A stretch of DNA of 5,545 nucleotides from an uncultured Microbacteriaceae bacterium (GTDB lineage: Bacteria > Actinomycetota > Actinomycetes > Actinomycetales > Microbacteriaceae). The position numbers and the translations under genes were made by a program. Shown here in pieces: positions 1 through 5,545 of the stretch; position 1 is the stretch's first letter, and the number at the start of each line of letters is the position of its first letter. Below the pieces are notes generated by a model. The model did no database searches. It worked only from the letters and a program-made list of their open reading frames with translations, and was not told the origin of the DNA. The DNA is taken from assembly GCA_903882245.1 (NCBI GenBank), contig CAIRWJ010000244.1:1-5545 (forward strand), given 5' to 3'.

Positions 1-431
1 CGCAAGCGCAGTATCCGGTCGCCGAGCTTACGCAACGTTTGATTGCCAAGGGCATAACCGTGCGGTTCGGTATTCACCCTGTCGCCGGTCGACTCCCCGG
101 GCACATGAATGTGCTTCTCGCCGAGGCGAAGGTGCCGTACGACATCGTTCTCGAAATGGACGAAGTGAACGATGACTTCGCCAGCACCGCGGTGGTTCTC
201 GTCATCGGAGCGAACGACACGGTCAACCCCGCCGCAGCCGAAGATCCGGGCAGCCCCATCGCGGGAATGCCTGTGCTCCACGTCTGGGAAGCAAGCACGG
301 TCGTCGTGTTCAAGCGGTCAATGAGTTCCGGTTACGCGGGGGTTCAAAACCCTCTCTTCTTCCGCGACAACGCCTTGATGCTGTTCGGCGACGCAAAGGA
401 CCGCGTCGAAGACATCATCAAGGCGCTGTAG
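1..431 (+). CDS. pntB: NAD(P) transhydrogenase subunit beta (PntB), C-terminal part only
   Basis: The 5' end lies outside the window; the frame is open from the first complete codon at base 3 to the TAG at 429-431, giving about 142 residues. PntB is a membrane subunit of the proton-translocating transhydrogenase, which passes hydride between NADH and NADP+ using the proton gradient. Only domain III, the cytoplasmic NADP(H)-binding Rossmann domain, is visible. Family landmarks seen in order are [20 protein letters not shown], the [14 protein letters not shown] loop, [12 protein letters not shown], the NADP-phosphate-binding [18 protein letters not shown] and the closing GDAKD helix with an IIKAL end. 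These match E. coli PntB from memory almost residue for residue. The TTG at 39 is internal to the domain and is not the start. The gene converges on the peroxidase gene with only 10 bases between the two stop codons, and no strong hairpin terminator is visible there. Confidence 0.96.
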   Translation, partial: QAQYPVAELTQRLIAKGITVRFGIHPVAGRLPGHMNVLLAEAKVPYDIVLEMDEVNDDFASTAVVLVIGANDTVNPAAAEDPGSPIAGMPVLHVWEASTVVVFKRSMSSGYAGVQNPLFFRDNALMLFGDAKDRVEDIIKAL

Positions 432-441
432 CACCGCGAAT

Positions 442-2151
442 TTAGCCGTTCGTCACAAACACGTTTCGTTGCACGGTGGTCAGTGCCGTGTTCGCCGTGA
501 TGATCGATGCCAGCGAGGTTCGTTTGATTGCCGCGACATCCGGTCGACTCATCCACGCCTCGAAATAGAGCCTGTCTCCGCTTCGAAGGCGCGAGAACTG
601 ATCGACAATCACCCTGGTGAACAGTCGACCGAGAGAGCCACCGGCTACGTGATCTTCTGCCAGGCCTCCAACCCACGCATCAACACTGTTGACATCTCCG
701 TAGGTGGCTTCCAGCTGTGATGCTAACGCCGCATTCGACGTGATCTGGTCGAATCGGGTGACCTTGGGAAGACCGTAGGCTGCTCGCATGGTGTTGTAAT
801 CGGCGAGACCGTGGTCTCGCCCACGCTGAATGTTGAGCGCAGCCAAATCGAGACCACCGGCTCCGGGAGGGCCGAACAGGAAGTTCCGAACCCCGTCGTT
901 GAGGTAGGGGTCTACCTCTTGCGCCTTCCCCGAGATCTCTGCCTTGATGAACACATCAATGTCCCCTTCGTGATTGGGCAATGATGGGTCAAACACCGTT
1001 GGATTGAAGAACGACGTCGCCAATTCCAGTGCACCGCCGTCGATTTCAGTGCCGTCGTTGTTGAGTCGACCCACTTCATCGTCAAGCATGCTGTGACCGA
1101 AGCGATAGGCCGCGGTCGAGAACTCGTTAGAGATTGACGGGTTCACCTTCGGCGAATACCCCCGGTACGCGGGCATGGCGGTCGGCCCGAGCAAAGTGGG
1201 CAGGTACTCGTTGTACACAATCCACTGCATCTCGGCGATGACCATCTGACGGGCCTTTTGGTAGATCGCTTCATCGTTCAGAAGAGGGTTACTCGCCGCA
1301 ATCTTGCCAGCAATGCGATTGTGTTCCCGCACGAACAAGGTCTGGAGAGAGATGATGCCGGGATTCTCGTTGGCCCGCACATCCCCTGCTAAGAACAGAT
1401 TCTCGTCAGGCACTTGGTGGGCGTCGTTGTCGTTTTCGAGCAGGAGGCTATTGAACGGCAACAAGTTGCCAGCGCTCGTCTTCATCATCCCGCCCGACAT
1501 TGTTCGAAGAGCACTTGCACGTTCGCGGTCTGAGCCATAGACCTGTGATCCGTCGATGAATGCGGTCACCCAGTTGTTCTGCTGTCGGGGGTTAGCAATC
1601 GCGGTCCCCGAACTGGTCACGAATGTCGACCGAGTGAACGGAATTGTCGTGGTTCCCGTTGACGCGGGGTCAAATTGCGGGTCACCCGTCGGAACAGCGA
1701 TGGGCTGGAGGTCGCCAGTTCCCGAAATCGTGCGTGTGATGTCGTGGTCGAGAAATTGACCGAACACGTAAACCATGTCGGTTAAGTTGCGATCGTTGAC
1801 GATGCTTTGGGTCTGGTCGCTGATTGCGTTCGAAACGACGCGCGCACTTGGGCGATCTGCTCCCGACATTGTCGAGATTCCATCTGCGTACCTCTGGGGT
1901 GCGATTCGAATAAAGCCGCGAGAAACAGAGCCCCACTCAGGGTTGGCGAAATTGTTGCCTTCGCCGCTGAATGAATATTGAGGCGTAGCTACTCCGGGGC
2001 GCGGCTGATTGTTCGGTGCCTCGGGGCGGTGCTGATTGTTCGGTGCTTTCGCGGCGACAGCCGGAGTCGATCCGACAACAATCGAAACCAGGGTCAAGGT
2101 GGTCGTCAACGCCGACGCAAGAATTGCGGTGGCGGTTCGGGAACGTTGCAT
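442..2151 (-). CDS. Secreted animal-type haem peroxidase (peroxidasin/myeloperoxidase-like)
   Basis: This is a 569-residue animal haem peroxidase, a family that uses H2O2 to oxidise halides, thiocyanate or organic substrates. Residues 1-34 form a Sec-type signal peptide: basic MQRSR, a hydrophobic core, and cleavage near AVAA. A Pro/Asn-rich linker with a duplicated APNNQxRP unit follows (36-52). Active-site residues, assigned by analogy with myeloperoxidase (MPO), are all present: Gln132, Asp135 and distal His136 in GQFLDHD; calcium ligands Asp137 and the T196-x-F198-x-D200-x-S202 loop; catalytic Arg259 and Glu262 in AGDVRANEN; proximal His353 in YRFGHSM; and its partner Asn440 in NIQRGRDHGL. 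The MPO sulfonium Met is Asn263 here, so at most the two ester haem links via Asp135 and Glu262 are expected. No sorting motif or C-terminal anchor is seen, so the protein is probably released. The start is the ATG at 2149-2151, with only a weak GAG upstream. Substrate unknown. Confidence 0.95.
   Translation of the reverse strand: MQRSRTATAILASALTTTLTLVSIVVGSTPAVAAKAPNNQHRPEAPNNQPRPGVATPQYSFSGEGNNFANPEWGSVSRGFIRIAPQRYADGISTMSGADRPSARVVSNAISDQTQSIVNDRNLTDMVYVFGQFLDHDITRTISGTGDLQPIAVPTGDPQFDPASTGTTTIPFTRSTFVTSSGTAIANPRQQNNWVTAFIDGSQVYGSDRERASALRTMSGGMMKTSAGNLLPFNSLLLENDNDAHQVPDENLFLAGDVRANENPGIISLQTLFVREHNRIAGKIAASNPLLNDEAIYQKARQMVIAEMQWIVYNEYLPTLLGPTAMPAYRGYSPKVNPSISNEFSTAAYRFGHSMLDDEVGRLNNDGTEIDGGALELATSFFNPTVFDPSLPNHEGDIDVFIKAEISGKAQEVDPYLNDGVRNFLFGPPGAGGLDLAALNIQRGRDHGLADYNTMRAAYGLPKVTRFDQITSNAALASQLEATYGDVNSVDAWVGGLAEDHVAGGSLGRLFTRVIVDQFSRLRSGDRLYFEAWMSRPDVAAIKRTSLASIITANTALTTVQRNVFVTNG
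1996..2046 (-). repeat. Tandem 27-base repeat coding for APNNQxRP in the peroxidase linker
   Basis: Two direct copies of about 24 bases (1996-2019 and 2023-2046, offset 27 bases) differ at two positions. Read on the minus strand they encode APNNQHRP (residues 36-43) and APNNQPRP (45-52), just after the signal peptide. The offset is a whole number of codons, so the duplication keeps frame. It probably arose by slippage and lengthens a flexible linker. Confidence 0.8.
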
Positions 2152-2346
2152 GAGAACTCATTTCGTTTGTGGAGTAGTCGGCCGGTTGTGCCGATGCCGC
2201 AAAGATACAAATTCAATACCTACAGTTACCTGTGGCCTCTCTATGTGTCGCCTAAGAAAATCTGAGCACGGCGATGTCGGACCCCCTCATCAGGCTGCTG
2301 ACACCACCAGGTATTCCGGCCGAGGAATGGCGGGGTCTGTTGCTAA

Positions 2347-2361
2347 AACGGGCATACCGTT
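2347..2361. promoter_or_regulatory. Short inverted repeat, possible operator
   Basis: AACGG and CCGTT form 5-base arms around GCATA, in what would be the spacer and -35 area of the candidate promoter with a -10 box at 2367-2372. A protein bound here would block polymerase. The arms are short and no known operator is recognised, so this is only a candidate. Confidence 0.25.
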
Positions 2362-2366
2362 CTCGT

Positions 2367-2372
2367 TATACT
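2367..2372 (+). promoter_or_regulatory. -10 box TATACT of a probable leaderless promoter for the DUF4239 gene
   Basis: TATACT matches the sigma70-type -10 consensus at five of six positions. Six bases separate it from the GTG at 2379, so transcription would begin at or next to that start codon. Leaderless mRNAs of this form are common in actinobacteria. The matching -35 (around 2344-2349, TAAAAC) is poor, which is usual for such promoters. If it is real, the ATG at 2274 cannot be the main start, because it lies upstream of transcription. Confidence 0.5.
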
Positions 2373-2378
2373 TTTTTA

Positions 2379-3269
2379 GTGCAGACGAATCTCAGTGCCC
2401 TCGAGGCATTCCTTGATCTCCCAATTTGGCTCATCGCCGGCATCGTGGCCGTTCCGATTGCCATTGTGATCCTGCTCGGAATGAGGATCAGCGCCGGTCG
2501 AGGCGAAGATCGTGAATCCGCCGATTTTGGAAAAGAAGCACTCGTCATTGTTTCCGGAGCGTTCATTTTCGTCGGCGCTTTTGCCGTTGTCACCTCGTGG
2601 GATAACCAAACCCGTTTTGCCGCATCCATCACGAATGAATTCACTTCGGCGACCTCGCTGGCTGAGGACCTTGGCGGCATTGGCGATCCGCGTGGGAAGC
2701 TGGTAGCAGATGCTCTGGTCGACTACGCACTCGCCGTCGAAAGCAGCGAAATTGGGGCAAATGGCGTCGTAGGGCCCACCCGCGAAGCCCAGAGTCAACT
2801 CGCCACGATTGAAGCGGACGTCGTGACTATCGCGGAAACTGCCTCGTTGTCAGAACACCAAATCGACAACGTCTACACACATTTGGAGGCATTGAAGGAC
2901 GCACGGAAATCGCGCCTTACCGTGCAGTTACCCAACTTGCCAATCACGCTCATCATGTTGCTTGTCGCATCGTCACTACTCGCGCTATTCGGTATTTCAC
3001 TTTATCCACCGTCCAGGATCACGTGGTTGAAAAACTATTACTCGCTCTCGGCTGGTCTGATTGTCCTTCTCATCGTCGTGAACATACTCGCGCTGCAATC
3101 GCCGAGAAACATCAGCACGCAAGTCCAGCGGCCAATTGATCTGTTCGTGAACTCTGTCACGGAAGGTGGCGCGAACCTCGTAATCGGCGAGGGTTCCAGC
3201 AACGGTGGAGGCGTCGACGAGAAACCCGGAGCACCACAACCCAGTCAACCTCCGGCGGGCAAACCTTAG
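2379..3269 (+). CDS. DUF4239 (bestrophin-like) four-TM membrane protein with Gly/Pro-rich tail
   Basis: The protein has 296 residues from the GTG at 2379; an upstream ATG at 2274 would add 35 residues. I prefer 2379 because of the -10 box six bases before it and because the first TM helix then starts near residue 16, as is usual in this family. TM helices lie near residues 16-35, 54-72, 189-209 and 222-240, with a long loop (about 75-186) holding the family-typical helical region SWDNQTRFAASITNEF and LEALKDARKSRL. The basic residues in the two short loops favour those loops inside, which puts both termini and the long loop outside. The function of DUF4239 proteins is unknown to me; resemblance to bestrophin anion channels is only at fold level. 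The last 40 or so residues (EGSSNGGG, then QPSQPPAGKP) form a linker-like tail beyond the domain. The frame continues open past the TAG into a barrel domain. Confidence 0.8.
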   Translation: MQTNLSALEAFLDLPIWLIAGIVAVPIAIVILLGMRISAGRGEDRESADFGKEALVIVSGAFIFVGAFAVVTSWDNQTRFAASITNEFTSATSLAEDLGGIGDPRGKLVADALVDYALAVESSEIGANGVVGPTREAQSQLATIEADVVTIAETASLSEHQIDNVYTHLEALKDARKSRLTVQLPNLPITLIMLLVASSLLALFGISLYPPSRITWLKNYYSLSAGLIVLLIVVNILALQSPRNISTQVQRPIDLFVNSVTEGGANLVIGEGSSNGGGVDEKPGAPQPSQPPAGKP

Positions 3270-3601
3270 CGCTCGTTTTTCATTCCCATCGATGTCTACG
3301 GCGTGAGCGCGGACGGCCAGTATCTTTCAGGCACCTTGACCACGCTTTCCGACGGCGTCAACGGTGACGAAGAACTTCGGAGCGCCAATCTTGTTTTTGT
3401 GTTCGGCGACGAGGCAAATCAACTTGTCGTTGGCGGAATTTCGCTCTATCCGCCCGCCGGATCAACAATCGCTGTCGGAGCAGAAACCGTGAGGCCAGTC
3501 GTTGGCGGTTCAGGCATTTATGCGGGGCGACGGGCGAGGTTATCTCGACCAATCTTGGTGACGAGGGCTGGTCCCACGTGTTCCATATCAGAATGGGCTA
3601 A
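3270..3601 (+). pseudogene. Broken dirigent/allene-oxide-cyclase-type barrel domain (frameshifted, no start)
   Basis: Beginning right after the TAG of the DUF4239 gene and in its frame, the sequence encodes FFIPIDVYGVSADGQYLSGT, then SANLVFVFGD, VVGGISLYPPAGSTI and VVGGSGIYAG, a pattern like small secreted dirigent or allene oxide cyclase-like barrels. At the GGGG of 3524-3527 the frame is lost. Reading one base back from 3527 gives ATGEVISTNLGDEGWSHVFH, the expected last strands, ending at TAA 3599-3601. Adding one G restores a domain of about 110 residues. The only in-frame start is a GTG at 3303, which lacks a ribosome binding site and would drop the first strand. No signal peptide is present. 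It may be the lost C-terminal domain of the DUF4239 protein or a remnant of a separate secreted protein; a sequencing error in the G run would explain the frameshift but not the missing start. Confidence 0.72.
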
Positions 3602-3648
3602 AAGGTCTTACCCGCATCTAAATGTTTGCGCCCTCGGCCAACTGAGTT

Positions 3649-4263
3649 CTAGCGCTGGCTTCGACGCTTGACGGCGCCTACTATCCGCATGACAATCCCG
3701 ACCACAATCACGACATAGACCAGTAGTGAAAATCCCCACTTGATTGCCGAGGACGTTGAGGCGAGTAGAGCGATCGACGACGAAACCGTGCCATCTGCAA
3801 GGTATTGGCTGGATAGCGCGGAAAGGGCGAAGTTCTCTACCCAATCGAAGATAACCTGACCAAATGGGAGCAGATTCAGAATCCCGACCTTCTGCGAATA
3901 TGGCTTAAACAACACCGAGACCCACACAACATACATAACCCCGTAGATCAAACCAAAGAGAGTGTCCCACACCTGGTTGAATTCGATGTAGGCAAGAATC
4001 ATCTGGTCAGAACGTTCCGCAAGGAAAGCGAGAATCTCTGCCTGGCCGAAGCCCAACGCCGTTCCGAGCGACCTAACACTGCTGTCTGCCACCGCAAAAG
4101 CGGCCCCCTTGCCGGTAAGGACCAAGACGAGGTACGCCGCGAAGACAGACGTGGCCAGCAACCCGGTGACTAGGTTTGACTTCGAGTAGAAAAACTGTGA
4201 AGCGCGACTTAGAGGTCCGGATTTTCTTGACGGGTTTTTACTCTCGGGGCTTTGGCTAGAAAT
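3649..4263 (-). CDS. Small four-TM membrane protein of unknown function, probable ATT start
   Basis: From the ATT at 4261-4263 this encodes 204 residues. The stretch before the first helix (a Ser/Lys/Arg-rich tail, then SQFFYSKSN) is followed by TM1 (about 31-50), a soluble loop with GFGQAEILAFLAE, TM2 (about 99-119), LLPFGQVIFDWVENF (about 131-145) leading into TM3, and TM4 (about 175-198) with a basic KRRSQR end. The D-x-x-EN element after an L-P and the WDTLFGLIYG segment recall a family of roughly 200-residue bacterial membrane proteins without assigned function. No ATG, GTG or TTG occurs between the in-frame TAG at 4270-4272 and TTG 4161, which would cut into TM1 and has no ribosome binding site. 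The ATT has GAGAGG nine bases upstream. The gene lies 65 bases downstream of the tRNA with no terminator seen, so shared transcription is possible. Confidence 0.75.
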   Translation of the reverse strand: MSSQSPESKNPSRKSGPLSRASQFFYSKSNLVTGLLATSVFAAYLVLVLTGKGAAFAVADSSVRSLGTALGFGQAEILAFLAERSDQMILAYIEFNQVWDTLFGLIYGVMYVVWVSVLFKPYSQKVGILNLLPFGQVIFDWVENFALSALSSQYLADGTVSSSIALLASTSSAIKWGFSLLVYVVIVVGIVMRIVGAVKRRSQR

Positions 4264-4272
4264 GGGCGTCTA

Positions 4273-4278
4273 CCTCTC
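4273..4278 (-). promoter_or_regulatory. Shine-Dalgarno GAGAGG deciding the ATT start
   Basis: On the minus strand GAGAGG lies nine bases before the ATT at 4263. The in-frame TAG at 4270-4272 sits between them, so translation cannot begin further upstream. This is the only good ribosome binding site near the 5' end of the membrane-protein frame. Confidence 0.5.
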
Positions 4279-4328
4279 GGCTGGTGATGCGAATTCGTGA
4301 TTCGGGTCAGTGATAATTCGAATCCTAG

Positions 4329-4404
4329 TGGTGCCCTCGGCAGGAGTCGAACCTGCGGCCAAGAGATTAGAAGGCTCCTGCTCTATCCGCTGAGCTACGA
4401 GGGC
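4329..4404 (-). tRNA. tRNA-Arg, anticodon TCT
   Basis: A 76-base tRNA with encoded CCA. On the minus strand the acceptor arm GCCCTCG pairs perfectly over seven bases with CGAGGGC, followed by discriminator A and CCA (4329-4331). The D arm is GCTC/GAGC with loop AGCGGATA, and the T arm is GCAGG-TTCGACT-CCTGC. The anticodon loop is CTTCTAA, giving TCT, which reads AGA arginine codons (and AGG by wobble). The anticodon stem is weak: position 27-43 is G-U and 31-39 is a C-U mismatch. The tRNA has its own promoter at 4432-4461. Confidence 0.95.
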
Positions 4405-4431
4405 GGCGGGCTAGAGTTTCAGCCCAGTCGG

Positions 4432-4461
4432 AGTTTATCAGGCGGGGATTTCCGCTGTCAC
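4432..4461 (-). promoter_or_regulatory. Promoter of tRNA-Arg
   Basis: On the minus strand GTGACA (4456-4461, five of six to the -35 consensus) is followed after 18 bases by TAAACT (4432-4437, four of six to the -10 consensus). Transcription would begin near 4425, giving a leader of about 20 bases before the mature tRNA. That leader overlaps a GGGCT/AGCCC inverted repeat (4408-4425). Confidence 0.6.
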
Positions 4462-4467
4462 AGGCGG

Positions 4468-4496
4468 TTGCGATAGCGCGGCGTCTGGGCTACGTT
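4468..4496 (+). promoter_or_regulatory. Promoter of the amidohydrolase gene
   Basis: TTGCGA (4468-4473), a 17-base spacer and TACGTT (4491-4496) form a sigma70-type promoter with start expected near 4503. The resulting leader of about 27 bases contains the GGAGG before GTG 4530. The -35 box is only six bases from the -35 box of the oppositely directed tRNA promoter. Confidence 0.6.
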
Positions 4497-4520
4497 ATCG
4501 CTGATATGTCAATCACCCCT

Positions 4521-4525
4521 GGAGG
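4521..4525 (+). promoter_or_regulatory. Shine-Dalgarno GGAGG for the amidohydrolase
   Basis: GGAGG lies four bases before the GTG at 4530, slightly close but strong. The alternative ATG at 4506 has no ribosome binding site and would lie only about three bases from the predicted transcription start, so GTG 4530 is favoured. Confidence 0.6.
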
Positions 4526-4529
4526 CACT

Positions 4530-5545
4530 GTGGCCAAGACCGTCATCACCGATGCCCTGGTAATCCTGTCCACGGACCAGCACGGTCGGCTGGAAACGAG
4601 TGACGCGATAGCGATCGACGGGAACCGAATCGTCGCAGTCGGCGACACAGCTCGGGCGATGGTCGACATCCCTGACACGACGCTTATTGACGGAACCGGC
4701 CGCACGATTCTTCCGAGCGTGGGCGACGGTCACGCACATCCGATCTTTGCCGGCCTTGAACTCCTTGGACCAGAAATCCGCTCGGGGCGCACGCCGGAGG
4801 ACATCGCGACAAACGTCAAACAGTTTGCCGACGCAAACCCCGACATCGAGTGGATTGTCGGGGGTTCCTATGATTCCAGTATCATTCCTGGCGGATTGTT
4901 TGATGCAACGTGGCTCGACTCAATCGACCGTCCCGTAGTCCTCAACGCTTGGGATTACCACACGGTCTGGGTAAACAGCGAGGCCCTCCGGCGCGCAGGG
5001 ATTACCAGCGAAACACCGGAACCTGAACTTGGGCGCATCATTCGACGCCCGGACGGAACCCCGATGGGCACACTTCAGGAATACGGCGCTATTGACCTAG
5101 TGAAGGCTGTGATGCCCGCGGACGATTCCGAGCGACTTGCTCGTGCCCTCAAGAAGGCCTCGGACCATTTCATTGAACTTGGGGTCACATGGGTTCAAGA
5201 CGCGTGGGTGGATCCACATCACGTCGACGGCTACCTCGAGGCGGCCGCGAAGGGCTTTATCCGAAACCGATTCAACCTGGCGCTTCGTGCCGAACCAACC
5301 GAGTGGCGGCCCCAGTTGGAAACGTTCCCGCGCGATCGCGATCGGATTCGAAACGCAGATCATCCACTCGTGACGTGCAACACGGTGAAATTCTTCGCAG
5401 ATGGGGTCGTCGAAAATCACACGGCGGCAATGATCGAGCCATATACAGACCGAGTCGAGCAAAACGATCGTGGAATCGCAAACTGGACACAAGAAGAGTT
5501 GACGGCAGCGGCGATTGAATTTGACCGCCTTGGATTCCAACTCCA
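4530..5545 (+). CDS. YtcJ-type amidohydrolase (amidohydrolase family 3), 3' end outside window
   Basis: About 338 residues are visible, where the family usually has 530-550. It is a cytoplasmic metal-dependent hydrolase; relatives include YtcJ and N-substituted formamide deformylase, but the substrate cannot be told. An N-terminal beta-sandwich segment (residues 3-60, with DAIAIDGNRIVAVGD) leads to the metal motif H68-A-H70 in VGDGHAHP, then the barrel. Family motifs seen are DYHTVWVNSEAL with His144, GTLQEY, and KFFADGVVENHTAAMIEPY with Lys287 and Asp291; later metal ligands fall outside the window. The start is taken as GTG 4530 on the strength of GGAGG and the promoter; an in-frame ATG at 4506 would add eight residues. 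The frame is open to the last base. The gene diverges from tRNA-Arg and is probably transcribed alone from its own promoter, at least at its 5' end. Confidence 0.92.
   Translation, partial: MAKTVITDALVILSTDQHGRLETSDAIAIDGNRIVAVGDTARAMVDIPDTTLIDGTGRTILPSVGDGHAHPIFAGLELLGPEIRSGRTPEDIATNVKQFADANPDIEWIVGGSYDSSIIPGGLFDATWLDSIDRPVVLNAWDYHTVWVNSEALRRAGITSETPEPELGRIIRRPDGTPMGTLQEYGAIDLVKAVMPADDSERLARALKKASDHFIELGVTWVQDAWVDPHHVDGYLEAAAKGFIRNRFNLALRAEPTEWRPQLETFPRDRDRIRNADHPLVTCNTVKFFADGVVENHTAAMIEPYTDRVEQNDRGIANWTQEELTAAAIEFDRLGFQL

Noticed and set aside
1937..2265. Small frames around the peroxidase start, one of which begins at an ATG (2159-2161) just upstream of the peroxidase ATG
   Set aside because: They are in other frames from the signal peptide and carry no recognisable features; the peroxidase ATG at 2149-2151 gives a proper signal peptide.
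2313..2328. ATTCC/GGAAT inverted repeat as a terminator
   Set aside because: It has only five-base arms, no T run follows, and no gene ends upstream of it on the plus strand.
2376..2798. Two overlapping minus-strand open frames of 104 and 140 codons
   Set aside because: They are antisense to the DUF4239 gene, which has well-formed TM helices and family features; no protein-like pattern is seen in them.
3602..3648. Terminator between the barrel remnant and the convergent membrane-protein gene
   Set aside because: I could not find a hairpin with a T run in these 47 bases; nothing can be assigned.
3303..3671. A 122-codon gene starting at GTG 3303
   Set aside because: After 3527 the protein stops resembling the barrel family, while the -1 frame carries the expected strands; the last 50 or so codons are therefore out-of-frame, and GTG 3303 has no ribosome binding site.
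5097..5540. Minus-strand open frame of 147 codons
   Set aside because: It lies wholly within the amidohydrolase, whose plus-strand frame has clear family motifs; the minus-strand protein resembles nothing and has no start signals.

Overview
The window looks like a piece of an actinobacterial chromosome. It is moderately GC-rich, GTG/TTG starts and a leaderless-type promoter are plausible, the tRNA has an encoded CCA, and the proteins read like those of Microbacteriaceae-type actinobacteria. That taxonomic placement is inference from protein flavour and was not computed. It is a single-copy, mostly housekeeping and accessory-metabolism region. I see no insertion sequence, phage gene, CRISPR array or origin.

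Layout, left to right. Bases 1-431 (+) hold the 3' end of pntB, the NADP(H)-binding domain III of the proton-translocating NAD(P) transhydrogenase. It converges, with a 10-base gap, on a minus-strand gene (442-2151) for a secreted animal-type haem peroxidase with every expected active-site and calcium-site residue present. A 227-base divergent intergenic region follows, with a good -10 box placed so that transcription would begin at the GTG of the next gene. That gene (2379-3269, +) is a four-TM DUF4239 (bestrophin-like) membrane protein with a Gly/Pro-rich C-terminal tail. Directly after its TAG, in the same frame, lies a dirigent/allene-oxide-cyclase-type barrel domain (3270-3601) that has no convincing start of its own and is broken by a one-base deletion in a G run. 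I read it as a pseudogene or a broken C-terminal domain.

From 4263 down to 3649 (-) is a small four-TM membrane protein of unknown function. Its full-length frame has no ATG/GTG/TTG start where one is needed, but it has an ATT behind a good Shine-Dalgarno sequence. Upstream of it on the same strand is tRNA-Arg(TCT) (4329-4404, -). The tRNA promoter (-) stands back to back with a sigma70-type promoter (+) for the last gene, a YtcJ-type amidohydrolase (4530 to beyond the window end).

The genes do not form one pathway. The transhydrogenase balances NADH/NADPH, the peroxidase acts outside the cell, and the amidohydrolase is a cytoplasmic hydrolase of unknown substrate. The parts most worth a second look are the DUF4239/barrel junction with its two lesions, the apparent ATT start, and the complete animal-type peroxidase. 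I found no clear undescribed multi-gene system.
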